64,000 bases of DNA. Source: Candidatus Eisenbacteria bacterium. Lineage in GTDB: Bacteria > Desulfobacterota > Binatia > DP-6. Of this stretch, positions 17,144-26,728 are shown piece by piece. The stretch's first letter is position 1. Each line of letters starts with the position of its first letter. The stretch is from NCBI GenBank assembly GCA_035577985.1, contig DATJZY010000042.1, positions 1-64,000 of the forward strand, given 5' to 3'. The position numbers and the translations under genes are program-made. The notes beneath the pieces were generated by a model. The model was not told the DNA's origin. It was given only the letters and a program-made list of their open reading frames with translations, and ran no database searches.

Positions 17144-18299
17144 GCGCGCGGTCGCCGTCGCCCTGCTCGCGGTCGCGGGCGTCGCCGGCGGGCTCTACTT
17201 CCGCTCGTTCGAGCGCCGTCCCACCGCCACGACGCAGGCCGAGAAGCACAAGTACCAGTGCTCGATGCATCCGCAGATCGTCTCCGACGCGCCGGGCGTC
17301 TGTCCCATCTGCGGGATGAAGCTCGAGCGCGTCGACGAGGGCCGCCGCATCGTGGGCTACCGCCATCCGATGCGCTCGGACGTGATCTCGCCGACGCCGG
17401 CGGTCGACGAGATGGGGATGGCCTACATCCCCGTGTACGAGGACGAGGCGGCGCCCGCCGCGGGCGGCGTTCCCGGACACGCGCCGTTCACGCTCACGCG
17501 CGAGCGCCAGCAGATGATCGGCGTCACGCGCGGCCGCGTCGAGCGCCGGCCGCTCGCGGTCGCGATCCGCGCCTCGGGCCGGGTGGCGCGCGATCCGATG
17601 CTCTACCAGGCCATCATCGAGTACCGCGAGGCCGTCAAGGCGAAGGCCGGCATCAAGGACAGCCCGTGGTTCGAAGCCCACGAGGGTGCCGACGCGGTCG
17701 TCCGCTCGGCGGCGCTGAAGCTCCGACAGCAGGGCATCACGCCGGAGCAGCTGGCGGCGCTCGGCGGCGCCGCGGGCGATCCCACGAATCTGCTCCTCCC
17801 GAACGCCCACGTGTGGGTGTACGCGCAGGTCTATGAGCACGAGCTGGGGCTCGTGCGCGTGGGGCAACCGGTGGTCGTGACCGTACCCTCCATGCCGGGG
17901 CGCAGGTACGAGGCGCGCGTCGTCGCGATCGATCCCATGATCGATCCTGTGACGCGCTCGGCGCGCGTGCGGGCGCTGGTGGCGACGCCGGAGGCGGAGC
18001 TGCGCCCCGAGACGTTCGTCCAGATGACGATCGACGTGCCGCTCGGCGATCGGCTCTCCGTTCCCGAGGACGCCGTCCTCGACACGGGGACCCGCCAGAT
18101 CGTCTTCGTCGTCTCGGGCGAGGGTACCTTCGAGCCACGCGCCGTCCAGCTCGGGCTCGACGCGCAGGGCTACTACGAGGTCCTGGGCGGCGTCACCGAG
18201 GGCGAGGAGGTCGTGACGTCCGCCAACTTCCTCATCGACTCCGAGTCGCGCTTCCGCTCGGCGCTCACCGCCGCGCGACGTGTTCCCACCGCGCCATGA
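17136..18299 (+). CDS. cusB: RND efflux periplasmic adaptor with heavy-metal-binding domain (CusB-like)
   Basis: A 387-aa membrane-fusion protein with an N-terminal membrane anchor/signal (VAVALLAVAGVAGGLYF). After it comes a heavy-metal-binding module, YQCSMHP ... CPICGMKLE, then the degenerate companion YRHPMRSD ... DEMGMAYIPVYED that is usual in CusB-type adaptors. Barrel-sandwich and beta-barrel parts follow (VWVYAQVYEHELGLVRVGQP, YEARVVAIDPMIDPVTRSAR). Links the inner-membrane pump to the outer-membrane duct and delivers metal. Both ends overlap neighbours, the downstream one as ATGA. Confidence 0.93.
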   Translation: MSKRAVAVALLAVAGVAGGLYFRSFERRPTATTQAEKHKYQCSMHPQIVSDAPGVCPICGMKLERVDEGRRIVGYRHPMRSDVISPTPAVDEMGMAYIPVYEDEAAPAAGGVPGHAPFTLTRERQQMIGVTRGRVERRPLAVAIRASGRVARDPMLYQAIIEYREAVKAKAGIKDSPWFEAHEGADAVVRSAALKLRQQGITPEQLAALGGAAGDPTNLLLPNAHVWVYAQVYEHELGLVRVGQPVVVTVPSMPGRRYEARVVAIDPMIDPVTRSARVRALVATPEAELRPETFVQMTIDVPLGDRLSVPEDAVLDTGTRQIVFVVSGEGTFEPRAVQLGLDAQGYYEVLGGVTEGEEVVTSANFLIDSESRFRSALTAARRVPTAP

Positions 18300-21200
18300 T
18301 CGAGCGGGTGATCGAGTTCTCGGCGAGGAACCGCTTCCTCGTCCTGCTCGCGACCGCGTTCGCGCTCGTGGGCGCGTGGTGGTCGATCCGCGCCATCCCG
18401 CTCGACGCGATCCCCGACCTCTCCGACACGCAGGTCATCATCTACTCGCGCTGGGACCGGAGCCCCGACATCCTCGAGGACCAGGTCACGTACCCGATCG
18501 TGACCGCGCTCCTCGGCGCGCCAAAGGTGAAGGCGATCCGCGGGTTTTCGGACTTCGGCTACTCGTACGTCTACGTCATCTTCCAGGACGGGACCGACCT
18601 CTACTGGGCGCGGTCCCGCGTGCTGGAGTACCTCTCGAAGATCCTGCCGCGCCTCCCGCAGGGCGTGCAGACCGAGGTCGGCCCCGACGCGACCAGCGTC
18701 GGGTGGGTGTACCAGTACGCTCTGGTCGACCGCTCGGGGCACCACGACCTGGCGGAGCTCCGGAGCCTTCAGGACTGGTACCTCCGCTACCACCTGCAGT
18801 CGGTGCCGGGCGTCGCCGAGGTCGCCGCCGTCGGTGGGTTCGTGAAGCAGTACCAGGTGAACGTCGACCCGACGAAGCTCGTCGCCTACAACGTGCCGCT
18901 CACGCAGGTGATCGACGCCGTCCGCAAGGGCAACGCCGAGGTCGGGGGCCGTCTGCTCGAGTTCGCGGGTACCGAGTACATGGTGCGTGGCCGCGGCTAC
19001 GTGCGCTCGATCGACGACATCGAGCGGATCGTCGTCGCGACCGACGCCAAGACCGGGACGCCGGTCCTGGTGAAGCACGTGGCCGACGTCGCCCTCGGGC
19101 CCGACATCCGACGCGGCGTCGCCGACCTCGACGGCGAGGGCGACACCGTCGGCGGCATCGTCGTCATGCGCCAGGGCGAGAACGCGCTCGCCGTCATCGA
19201 CCGCGTGAAGGAACGCCTGGCCGAGCTCGCACCCACCCTGCCCGCCGGCGTCGAGATCGTCACCACCTACGACCGCTCCGACCTGATCCATCGCGCCATC
19301 GCCACGCTGCTCCGTTCGCTGCGCGAGGAGATGGTGATCGTGAGCCTCGTGATCCTGGTCTTCCTCTGGCACATCCCCTCGGCGCTGATCCCGATCGTCA
19401 CGATCCCGATCGCCGTCGTGCTCGCCTTCATCCCGCTCTACTGGATGGGTGTCACCTCGAACATCATGTCGCTCGCCGGGATCGCGATCTCGATCGGCGT
19501 CCTGGTGGACGGCGCCATCGTCGAGGTCGAGAACGCGTACAAGCGGCTCGAGGAGTGGATCGTAGGCGGGCGCCGGGGCGACTTCCATGAGGTGCGCCTG
19601 CGCGCGCTGAAGGAGGTGGGGCCGTCGGTCTTCTTCGCGCTGCTCGTGATCGCCGTGGCGTTCCTGCCGGTCTTCACGCTGGTCGATCAGGAGGGCCGCC
19701 TCTTCAAGCCGCTCGCCTACTCGAAGAACCTCGCCATGGCGCTGGCGGCCGTGCTGGCCGTGACGCTCGATCCCGCCATGCGCATGCTCTTCACCCGCAT
19801 GGACGAGTTCCAGTTCCGCCCGCGCTGGCTGGCGCGGATCGCGAACACGGTCGCGGTCGGCCGCTACTATCCCGAGGAGCGCCACCCGATCAGCCGCGTT
19901 CTCTTCGCCGTCTACGAGCCTGCCTGCCGCTGGGTCCTGCGCCACCGGCGCACGACGCTCGCCGGCGCGCTCCTGCTGATGGCGTCGACCATCCCCGTCT
20001 TCCTGCGCCTCGGCTCCGAGTTCATGCCGCCGCTCGCCGAGGGCGCCTTCCTCTACATGCCGACCGCGCTGCCGGGGATGTCGGTCACCGAAGCGCAGCG
20101 GATCCTGCAGATCCAGGACCGGGTGCTGCGCTCGTTCCCCGAGGTCGAGCGCGTCTTCGGCAAGGCCGGACGCGCGAACACGCCCACCGACCCGGCGCCG
20201 TTGAGCATGGTCGAGACGACGGTGCTGTTGAAGCCCGAGTCCGCCTGGCGCCCCGGCGTGACGTTCGAGAGCCTCCAGAGCAAGATGAACGAGAAGCTCC
20301 GCTTCCCGGGCATTCCCAACATCTGGACGATGCCGATCCGCAACCGCATCGACATGCTGTCGACGGGCGTGCGGACGCCGATCGGCGTGAAGATCCTGGG
20401 GCCCGACCTCGCCGTCATCCAGCAGCTCGGCGAGCGGCTCGAGAGCGTGCTGCGCGACGTGCCCGGTACCCGCAACGTCCTCGCCGAGCGGACCGCCGGC
20501 GGCTACTACCTCGACTTCGACCTCCAGCGCGACGCGCTCGCGCGCTACGGCCTCTCGGTCGAGGACGCACAGGCGATCGTGATGTCGGCGATCGGCGGCG
20601 AGGCGGTCACGACCACCATCGAGGGCCGCGAGCGCTACACGGTCAACGTTCGCTACGCGCGCGACTTCCGCGACGACCTGCAGCAGCTCCGCCGCGTCCT
20701 GGTCCCCACGCCGTCGGGCGCCCAGGTGCCGATGGCCGCCATCGCCGACATCCGGCTCTCCGAGGGCCCGTCGATGATCCGCAACGAGAACGGCCAGCTC
20801 GCCGGCTACGTGTACGTCGACATGAGCGGGCGCGACGTCGGCGGCTACGTCGAGCAGGCGAAGCGCGTGGTGCGCGACCGCGTCGAGCTGCCGGTCGGCT
20901 ACACGCTCCAGTGGAGCGGGCAGTACGAGAACCTGGTCCGGGTGCGCGAACGTCTGAAGGTCGTGCTGCCGGTGACGCTGGTGCTGATCGCGCTCCTGCT
21001 CTACCTCAACACCGGCTCGGGCGTGAAGACGGCGATCGTCCTGCTGGCGGTCCCGTTCTCGCTGGTCGGCGCGGTGTGGCTCCTGTGGTGGCTCGGCTAC
21101 AACACCTCGATCGCCGTCTGGGTCGGCATGATCGCGCTCATGGGCCTCGACGCCGAGACGGGTGTGTTCATGCTCCTCTTCCTGGATCTCGCCTACGACG

Positions 21201-21514
21201 ATCGCGTCCGTGCCGGCGCCATGCGGACCGAACACGATCTCGAGGAGGCCATCGTGCACGGGGCCGTGAAGCGCGTGCGCCCGAAGATGATGACGGTGAC
21301 GGCGGCGTTCATGGGGCTCCTGCCGATCATGTGGTCGGTGGGCGCCGGCGCGGACGTCATGAAGCGGATCGCGGCGCCGATGGTGGGCGGGCTCGTCACC
21401 TCCTTCGCGCTCGAGCTGCTCGTCTATCCGGTGCTCTACGCCCTGTGGCGGAGTCGCACGCTCGCCGGCGCCGCGTCGCCTCACCCGACGGCGCATGCTA
21501 CGCCGCCGGCATGA
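18296..21514 (+). CDS. cusA: Heavy-metal RND efflux permease (CusA type, Cu/Ag)
   Basis: A 1072-aa inner-membrane proton antiporter with the RND plan of twelve membrane helices and two large periplasmic loops. The HME signature is DAIPDLSDTQVIIYSRW, and the proton-relay aspartate lies in SIGVLVDGAIVEVENAYKRL. Cu/Ag rather than Co/Zn/Cd specificity is suggested by methionine-bearing periplasmic segments, AFLYMPTALPGMS and IWTMPIRNRIDMLSTGVRTP, which match CusA. The start overlaps cusB (ATGA) and the stop overlaps the methyltransferase start (ATGA), so at least four genes are translationally linked. Confidence 0.93.
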   Translation: MIERVIEFSARNRFLVLLATAFALVGAWWSIRAIPLDAIPDLSDTQVIIYSRWDRSPDILEDQVTYPIVTALLGAPKVKAIRGFSDFGYSYVYVIFQDGTDLYWARSRVLEYLSKILPRLPQGVQTEVGPDATSVGWVYQYALVDRSGHHDLAELRSLQDWYLRYHLQSVPGVAEVAAVGGFVKQYQVNVDPTKLVAYNVPLTQVIDAVRKGNAEVGGRLLEFAGTEYMVRGRGYVRSIDDIERIVVATDAKTGTPVLVKHVADVALGPDIRRGVADLDGEGDTVGGIVVMRQGENALAVIDRVKERLAELAPTLPAGVEIVTTYDRSDLIHRAIATLLRSLREEMVIVSLVILVFLWHIPSALIPIVTIPIAVVLAFIPLYWMGVTSNIMSLAGIAISIGVLVDGAIVEVENAYKRLEEWIVGGRRGDFHEVRLRALKEVGPSVFFALLVIAVAFLPVFTLVDQEGRLFKPLAYSKNLAMALAAVLAVTLDPAMRMLFTRMDEFQFRPRWLARIANTVAVGRYYPEERHPISRVLFAVYEPACRWVLRHRRTTLAGALLLMASTIPVFLRLGSEFMPPLAEGAFLYMPTALPGMSVTEAQRILQIQDRVLRSFPEVERVFGKAGRANTPTDPAPLSMVETTVLLKPESAWRPGVTFESLQSKMNEKLRFPGIPNIWTMPIRNRIDMLSTGVRTPIGVKILGPDLAVIQQLGERLESVLRDVPGTRNVLAERTAGGYYLDFDLQRDALARYGLSVEDAQAIVMSAIGGEAVTTTIEGRERYTVNVRYARDFRDDLQQLRRVLVPTPSGAQVPMAAIADIRLSEGPSMIRNENGQLAGYVYVDMSGRDVGGYVEQAKRVVRDRVELPVGYTLQWSGQYENLVRVRERLKVVLPVTLVLIALLLYLNTGSGVKTAIVLLAVPFSLVGAVWLLWWLGYNTSIAVWVGMIALMGLDAETGVFMLLFLDLAYDDRVRAGAMRTEHDLEEAIVHGAVKRVRPKMMTVTAAFMGLLPIMWSVGAGADVMKRIAAPMVGGLVTSFALELLVYPVLYALWRSRTLAGAASPHPTAHATPPA

Positions 21515-22128
21515 AGCTGAACCCGTTCGAGAAGTTCTTCATCAACAACCCGGTCCGCGCCTGGTCGCTGCGCTCGACCGTCGGCTGGCTGCACGACGCC
21601 GCCTGCGCGCCGCCGGTCGAGCGGGTCCTCGAGATCGGCTGCGGTCAGGGCGACGGGGTGCCGGAGATCGCGAGCTGGTTCCGCCCGAAGGCGATGCACG
21701 CCTTCGACCTCGACGAGAAGCAGGTCGCCCTCGCCCGCGAGCGCCTGGCCGACTTCGAGGCCGGCGGCGTCGACCTCCGCCTGTGGACCGGCGACGCCGA
21801 GCACATCGAGGCGGCGGACGCGACGTACGACGCCGTCTTCGAGTTCACCATCTTCCATCACGTCCCCGACTGGCGCCGCGCCATCGCCGAGGTGCACCGC
21901 GTGCTGAAGCCGGGCGGCCACTTCCTGTTCGAGGAGCTGTCGTCGGAGTTCTTCACGGACGTCCCGGTGCTCTCCGCGCTGCTCCGCCGGTTCACCGCCC
22001 ATCCGTGGGACACCATGTTCGACTTCCCGTCCTTCCGCGCGGCGCTGGGTGCGTCGGGCCTCCGTCTGACCGCCCTCCACTCGCAGCGTCTTCCCGGCTG
22101 GCATCTCGGCGTCGCCGTCCGTTCATGA
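21511..22128 (+). CDS. Class I SAM-dependent methyltransferase
   Basis: A 205-aa protein. SAM motif I is RVLEIGCGQGDGVPEI, the acidic loop AFDLDEKQ follows, and motif IV/post-IV reads VFEFTIFHHVPDWRRAIAEVHRVLKPGGHFLFEE, as in UbiE/methyltransf_11 enzymes. Substrate unknown. It is coupled by 4-nt overlaps to cusA upstream and the endonuclease III gene downstream, which is an odd partnership and gives no clear functional clue. Confidence 0.85.
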   Translation: MKLNPFEKFFINNPVRAWSLRSTVGWLHDAACAPPVERVLEIGCGQGDGVPEIASWFRPKAMHAFDLDEKQVALARERLADFEAGGVDLRLWTGDAEHIEAADATYDAVFEFTIFHHVPDWRRAIAEVHRVLKPGGHFLFEELSSEFFTDVPVLSALLRRFTAHPWDTMFDFPSFRAALGASGLRLTALHSQRLPGWHLGVAVRS

Positions 22129-22799
22129 GCCGCGCCCTCATGGACCCGGCCGCCTTCGGCCGCGTCGTCGCCCGCCTGCAGCGCGAGGCGCCCGCGTGGA
22201 ACACCACGGCCCTCATGGCGATCTCGCAGGCGACCGGGCGGGATCCGTTCCGGATCCTGATCGGCTGCCTGCTCTCGCTGCGCACGAAGGACGAGACGAC
22301 CGGCCCGGCGACCGCGCGCCTCTTTGCGCTCGCCGACACGCCGGCCGGGATCCTCGCGCGTACGACCGCCGAGATCGAGCGGGCGATCTATCCCGTCGGT
22401 TTCTACCGGACGAAGGCGCGCGTGCTGCACCGGGTGTGTCGCGACCTGCTCGAGCGCTTCGACGGCCGCGTGCCGTCCGATCTCGACGCGCTCCTCTCGC
22501 TCCACGGCGTCGGGCGCAAGACGGCGAACCTGGTCGTGACCTTCGGCTTCGGCCTGCCCGGCATCTGTGTCGACACCCACGTGCACCGGATCTCGAACCG
22601 TCTCGGCTTCGTGCGAACGAAGACACCCGAGGACACCGAGATGGCGCTGCGCCGCCGCCTGCCGCCGCGCCACTGGATCGGCCTCAACGACCTGCTCGTG
22701 TCCTTCGGACAGAACCTCTGTCACCCGACGTCGCCGCGCTGCTCGTCGTGCCCCGTGCGGCGCGCGTGCCCGCGGATCGGCGTCCGCCGCTCGCGTTGA
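22125..22799 (+). CDS. nth: Endonuclease III (DNA glycosylase/AP lyase)
   Basis: A 224-aa base-excision repair enzyme for oxidised pyrimidines. The helix-hairpin-helix with the catalytic lysine is LHGVGRKTANLVV, the catalytic aspartate is in CVDTHVHRISNRLG, and the [4Fe-4S] motif C-x6-C-x2-C-x5-C near the end is intact (CHPTSPRC, SSC, PVRRAC). The ATG at 22125 overlaps the methyltransferase stop; an alternative ATG five codons later would also preserve the fold. Confidence 0.94.
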   Translation: MSRALMDPAAFGRVVARLQREAPAWNTTALMAISQATGRDPFRILIGCLLSLRTKDETTGPATARLFALADTPAGILARTTAEIERAIYPVGFYRTKARVLHRVCRDLLERFDGRVPSDLDALLSLHGVGRKTANLVVTFGFGLPGICVDTHVHRISNRLGFVRTKTPEDTEMALRRRLPPRHWIGLNDLLVSFGQNLCHPTSPRCSSCPVRRACPRIGVRRSR

Positions 22800-22881
22800 C
22801 CCAGGGGATCCCGGAGCAGATGCAGCTCGGCGTCGATGCGGGCACGACGGACCTCGCGGACCTTCTTCGCAACGAATCAGC

Positions 22882-22911
22882 TTGACGCTGCGGACGCGGC
22901 CACGGTACGCC
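22882..22911 (+). promoter_or_regulatory. Candidate promoter of the secreted esterase gene
   Basis: TTGACG (22882-22887), an 18-nt spacer and TACGCC (22906-22911), which ends exactly 6 nt before the ATG at 22918. A transcript from it would begin at the start codon. See the finding on leaderless promoters. Confidence 0.4.
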
Positions 22912-22917
22912 CGTCGC

Positions 22918-24729
22918 ATGCGCTCGCTCCTGCTTGCGATCATCGTCCTCGCTGCGGCCTCGGCTCACGCCGGCCTCACGGGCCCGGCGCAGAAGTGCGA
23001 ACGTGCCGCGGCCTCGGCACTGCAACGCTGCCTGGTGCGCTTCGGTGCGCGGGAAGGCACCTGCTACCTCGCGACCGGCGCCACCTGCGCGCCCAACGAC
23101 GCCGGCCGGATCGCCGCCACGACCAAGCTCGAGCGCAAGATCCGCTCGACCTGCCGCGACGACGCGACGGTGCAGGCCGTCGGATGGGGCCCGGCGCTCA
23201 CGCAGCAGGCGCTCGTCGATCGCATGCGTGAGGCGTGCCTCGGCGCGCACGCCTCGCTCGCGGCGCGCACCTTCGGCGGCCCGCACGCCGCCGTCCTCGC
23301 GGCGGCCGACGACGCGACCCGGAGCTGCCTCGCCGTCGCCCACGCCGCGGCGACCGACCTCATCGCCGCCACCGTCAAGCAGCAGAGCGGCTGCATCGAG
23401 CGGACGCACCGTGGCAAGCGGTGCAACCTCGGACGACTCGACGACAAGCTGACCGCTGCGGAGGCCGATGCGGAGAGCGCCGTCGCGGCCGCGTGCCCCG
23501 ACCTCGCGACGCCCATCGGTCTCGACGCCGCAGCGTTCCTGTCGGCCGCGTCGGCGCAGGCGCGATGCCTCACCGCTACCGCGCACACGGACTCCGGCCT
23601 GCTCTCGCTCGACTGCGGTCCGCGCGCGTCTGTTCCCGTTCCGCCCCGCGGCCAGTGGATCCAGATCGTGCTCGACGAGGCGACGTGGGGCACGCGCTGC
23701 GGCGACGGCTCGCCGTACGCTTTCTGGCTCCGCCTCGCGCCCACCGGATCGCCCCTCGAGCACGTCGCGATCGATCTCCAGGGCGGCGGCGTCTGCGTCT
23801 TCCCGGCGGATTGCCAGAGCGTCCCCGCGGACCTCTTCAGCGCGCTCGACGACGGCGAGCCGAGCGAGGGCTACCTCGACACGAATCCCGCCATCAATCC
23901 GTTCTCCGATTGGACGATGGCCTTCCTGCCGTACTGCACGCAGGACGTGCACCTCGGCAACGGCACCACGAGCGCCTTCCCCGGCGTCACGGTCTACCGC
24001 TTCGGCGGGCGCAACGTGCGTGGCACGCTCCGCTACCTGCGCGACGTGCTGTGGACGGCGATCGACGGCGATTCCGCCGAGGGCTTCCGGCCCGACCGCC
24101 TGACCGTCCTCTTCGCGGGCGAATCGGCCGGCGCGTTCGGCGTCGACTTCAACTACCACTACCTGCTCGACGATCTCGGCTGGTCGCACACGACGGCGGC
24201 ACCCGACTCCGGTCTCGGCCTCGACAACGGCCAGGTCCTCGGCGTGAGCGGCCTCGGCGTCGTCGCACAGAGTCCCGCTCCGCCCTTCGGCTGGGACACG
24301 CGCCCGCTCCAGCCGCCCTACTGTCTCGCGTCCGGCTGCGCCGTGGGCCCAGTGCTCGACGCGGCGACGGCGCCGCGCCTGAAGGCGGTTCCCGAGCAGC
24401 AGATCCTCAACATCTCGAACCAGGTCGACGACGCCCAGGTGTCGACGACGTTCTTCCCCGACGTGCCCTCGTGGACGAACGCGCTTCGTGCCGCGTACTG
24501 CACCACGCGCGGGCTCAACGGCATCCACTTCTTCTATCCGGCGTCGTCGACGCCCACCCACACGATGCTGCGCACGAACTCCCGCTACACCGGCCTCCTC
24601 GCCGGCGGTGTCAGCCCCGCGCAGTACCTGGCGGATGCGTTCGCCGACCCCGATGGTGTCGTCGACCGCGTCGACGAGGGGACGCTGCAATCCGACTATC
24701 CTGGGGTGTTGCCGTTCCCGTGCCCGTGA
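22918..24729 (+). CDS. Secreted pectin-acetylesterase/Notum-family hydrolase with Cys-rich N-terminal region
   Basis: A 603-aa exported protein. Signal peptide RSLLLAIIVLAAASAHA is followed by about 220 residues rich in evenly spaced cysteines (KCERAAASALQRCLVRFG, CYLATGATC, SGCIERTHRGKRCNLGRLDDK), a pattern I cannot tie to a named domain. The C-terminal 370 residues match the pectin acetylesterase/Notum alpha-beta hydrolase family: oxyanion glycine run LQGGGVCVFP (residues 284-293), nucleophile S403 in AGESAGAFG, and an expected Asp and His in NQVDDAQ and PTHTML. Likely removes acetyl or other acyl groups from a polymer or lipid outside the cell. Flanked downstream by a structured repeat. 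Confidence 0.8.
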   Translation: MRSLLLAIIVLAAASAHAGLTGPAQKCERAAASALQRCLVRFGAREGTCYLATGATCAPNDAGRIAATTKLERKIRSTCRDDATVQAVGWGPALTQQALVDRMREACLGAHASLAARTFGGPHAAVLAAADDATRSCLAVAHAAATDLIAATVKQQSGCIERTHRGKRCNLGRLDDKLTAAEADAESAVAAACPDLATPIGLDAAAFLSAASAQARCLTATAHTDSGLLSLDCGPRASVPVPPRGQWIQIVLDEATWGTRCGDGSPYAFWLRLAPTGSPLEHVAIDLQGGGVCVFPADCQSVPADLFSALDDGEPSEGYLDTNPAINPFSDWTMAFLPYCTQDVHLGNGTTSAFPGVTVYRFGGRNVRGTLRYLRDVLWTAIDGDSAEGFRPDRLTVLFAGESAGAFGVDFNYHYLLDDLGWSHTTAAPDSGLGLDNGQVLGVSGLGVVAQSPAPPFGWDTRPLQPPYCLASGCAVGPVLDAATAPRLKAVPEQQILNISNQVDDAQVSTTFFPDVPSWTNALRAAYCTTRGLNGIHFFYPASSTPTHTMLRTNSRYTGLLAGGVSPAQYLADAFADPDGVVDRVDEGTLQSDYPGVLPFPCP

Positions 24730-24760
24730 GCGGGGCGCGGCGGGGTCGATAGGCAAGTCC

Positions 24761-24880
24761 GCGAGGGCGGAGGCGAGGTTTCGGCTTCGGCTTCGCCGCG
24801 CGACAACTCACGCGCACCGTCACGGCTCTACATTTCGTCGCGCCGCTACGCAGGCGCCTCCACCTCGCCTCCGCCCTCGC
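24761..24880 (-). repeat. Structured repeat family 1, copy 1
   Basis: A 120-bp element with perfect 18-bp terminal arms, GCGAGGGCGGAGGCGAGG (24761-24778) and its reverse complement (24863-24880). Between them is a core shared with copies at 25016 and 47375, here inverted relative to those. The core contains GGAGGCGCCTGCG, AGCGGCGCGACG and GTCGCGCGGCGAAGCCG. It starts about 30 bp after the stop of the esterase gene. With copy 2 and the spacer it fills the 425-bp non-coding stretch 24730-25154. Confidence 0.85.
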
Positions 24881-25015
24881 GACTCACCATCGCGCCGCGC
24901 CCCTCGCCGCAACGGTCGTGCAAAATCCCCCAGGCTGGCCGAGTGAGGCGCAGCTCGTCTCGCGGTCGCCGGTTTGCTGGGTGAGGGGCGCGAAGCGTGC
25001 GTCGGGCGTTGCGTC
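24881..25015. other. Spacer between repeat copies; nothing recognised
   Basis: Remainder of the non-coding stretch between the convergent esterase and acyl-CoA dehydrogenase genes. It has a few short GC-rich palindromes but no gene, RNA or convincing terminator T-run that I can identify. Confidence 0.4.
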
Positions 25016-25137
25016 GCGAGGTCGGGGGGCAGCGCGGAGGCGCCTGCGTAGCGGCGCGACGAAATGTCGGGCCGTGATGCAGTGTGTGTATTGTCGCGCG
25101 GCGAAGCCGAAGCCGAAGCGCTGCCCCCCGACCTCGC
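25016..25137 (+). repeat. Structured repeat family 1, copy 2
   Basis: A 122-bp element. The arms GCGAGGTCGGGGGGCAGCG (25016-25034) and their exact reverse complement (25119-25137) differ from the arms of copy 1 but pair perfectly. The core matches copy 1, including GGAGGCGCCTGCGTAGC and the CGAAGCCGAAGCCG end. Inside the core GCGCGAC and GTCGCGC can form a second stem. It ends 17 bp from the stop of the acyl-CoA dehydrogenase gene at 25155. Confidence 0.85.
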
Positions 25138-25154
25138 GGACTCAAGGGACAGGC

Positions 25155-26312
25155 TCAGAGACTCGGCCCCGCCCCCCGCAGCAGCGCCCGCGCGATCACG
25201 ATGCGCTGCACCTCGCTCGTCCCTTCTCCGATCTCGCCCAGCTTCGCGTCGCGCATGTAGCGCTCGACGGGGAAGTCGCGCATGTAGCCGTAGCCGCCGT
25301 GGATCTGCACGGCCTTGGTGGTCGCCCACATGGCGGCTTCGGAGGCGGCGAGCTTCGCCATCGACGCCTCGGTGCCGAATGGCCGGCCGGCGTCCTTCAA
25401 ATGACACGCGCGGTACAGAAGGCAGCGTGCGGCGTCGATACGGGTCGCCATGTCCGCCAGCAGGAACTGCACGCCCTGGTGCTCCGCGATGGGCTTCCCG
25501 AACGTCTTTCGCTCCTTCGCGTAGGCGATCGATTCCTCGAGCGCGCCGCGCGCGATGCCGCAGCACCAGGCGCCCATCGTGATGCGGCCGCCGTCGAGGA
25601 TACGGAGGGCCTGCTTGAAGCCCTGGTCCAGCTCGCCGATCAGGTTGCCTGCGGGGATGCGGACGTTCTCGAGCACGACCTCGGCGGTGTCGCTCGAGTG
25701 CAGGCCGAGCTTCTCGATCTTGCGGCCGTTGCCGAGACCCGGCGTCCCGCGCTCGACCACGAACGCCGACACGCCCTGCGTACCCTTCTCCGGATCGGTC
25801 GACGCCAGCACGACGTAGACGTCGCCGACCGTGCCCTGGGTGATGAACATCTTCGAGCCGTCGAGGATCCAGTGGTCGCCGTCCCGGACCGCGCGCGTGC
25901 GGAGCCCCCCGGCGTCGCTACCGGAGCCGGGCTCGGTCAGACACCAGGCGCCGAGCCACTCGCCGGTCGCGAGCTTGGGCAGATAGCGCTTGCGGAGGTG
26001 GTCGCTCGCGAAGAGGTTGATGTGTCCCGACGCGAGGCCGCCGTGACTGGCGACCGTGAGACCGAGCGAGGCGTCGTAGCGCGCCACGCCCTCAACGACG
26101 AGGGCGTTCGTGAGCGCGTCGGCACCGCCGCCGCCGACGTCGGTGGGCAGAGCGACGCCGAGGAACCCGAGGCGACCCAGCGCCTTCACGGTGTCCATCG
26201 GGAACTTCTCGTCGCGATCCCAAGCGGAGGCGGCCGGCTTCACCTCGCGCTCGCAGAAGTCGCGGATCGTCTCGGCGACCAGCCGGTGTTGCTCCGAGAG
26301 CGTGAAGTCCAT
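25155..26312 (-). CDS. Acyl-CoA dehydrogenase
   Basis: A 385-aa FAD enzyme starting [19 protein letters not shown]. Flavin/substrate motifs [17 protein letters not shown] and FITQG are present, and the catalytic glutamate is in [41 protein letters not shown] is the usual C-terminal FAD-binding block. Performs the alpha,beta-desaturation of an acyl-CoA with electrons passing to ETF. Last gene of the mutase operon, 2 nt after the B12-domain gene, so a short or branched chain such as isobutyryl- or 2-methylbutyryl-CoA is plausible. Confidence 0.94.
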   Translation of the reverse strand: MDFTLSEQHRLVAETIRDFCEREVKPAASAWDRDEKFPMDTVKALGRLGFLGVALPTDVGGGGADALTNALVVEGVARYDASLGLTVASHGGLASGHINLFASDHLRKRYLPKLATGEWLGAWCLTEPGSGSDAGGLRTRAVRDGDHWILDGSKMFITQGTVGDVYVVLASTDPEKGTQGVSAFVVERGTPGLGNGRKIEKLGLHSSDTAEVVLENVRIPAGNLIGELDQGFKQALRILDGGRITMGAWCCGIARGALEESIAYAKERKTFGKPIAEHQGVQFLLADMATRIDAARCLLYRACHLKDAGRPFGTEASMAKLAASEAAMWATTKAVQIHGGYGYMRDFPVERYMRDAKLGEIGEGTSEVQRIVIARALLRGAGPSL

Positions 26313-26314
26313 GC

Positions 26315-26728
26315 CTATGCCACCCGTGGCCGGATCGTCGTCCGGATCCAGTCGACGATCTCCTGCGTGCTCGCACCCGGCGTGAACATCGCCGCGACGC
26401 CGGCCCGCTCGAGCTCGGGCCGATCCTCGTCGGGAATGATGCCGCCGCCGAAGACGGGGATGTCGCCGCCGCCGCGCTGCCGGAGCTCGGCGAGCACCGC
26501 CGGAAAGAGCGTCAGGTGCGCGCCCGACAAGAGCGAGAGGCCAATGGCGTCCACGTCCTCCTGGATCGCGGCTTCGGCGACCATCTCCGGCGTCTGGTGC
26601 AGACCCGTGTAGATGACCTCCATCCCCGCGTCGCGCAGCGCGCGGGCGATGACCTTGGCGCCGCGGTCGTGTCCGTCGAGGCCGGGCTTCGCGATCAGGA
26701 TGCGCAGCGGGCGGGGGTTCAGAGCCAT
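26315..26728 (-). CDS. mcmA2: Methylmalonyl-CoA mutase, B12-binding subunit
   Basis: A 137-aa stand-alone cobalamin-binding domain. The DxHxxG motif is complete in [14 protein letters not shown], with H20 as the lower cobalt ligand, followed by GLSLLSGAH and [11 protein letters not shown], which line the nucleotide loop. The separate small subunit is the archaeal/actinobacterial-like split form of the mutase. It overlaps the large-subunit gene by 10 nt. Confidence 0.95.
   Translation of the reverse strand: MALNPRPLRILIAKPGLDGHDRGAKVIARALRDAGMEVIYTGLHQTPEMVAEAAIQEDVDAIGLSLLSGAHLTLFPAVLAELRQRGGGDIPVFGGGIIPDEDRPELERAGVAAMFTPGASTQEIVDWIRTTIRPRVA

Noticed and set aside
17335-17460. Degenerate second metal-binding repeat in the CusB-like adaptor as a novel loss
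   Set aside because: The YRHPM ... DEMGM ... VYED segment is the ordinary companion motif of CusB-type adaptors, so it is not unusual.
18173-21496. A minus-strand open frame of 1107 codons opposite cusA
   Set aside because: Antisense shadow: Asp/His/Arg-rich, no domain, fully covered by the CusA gene.
24761-25137. Possible CRISPR or tandem array from the two adjacent family 1 repeat copies
   Set aside because: Copies are inverted relative to each other, about 120 bp long and only two in number here; no regular short repeat-spacer unit.
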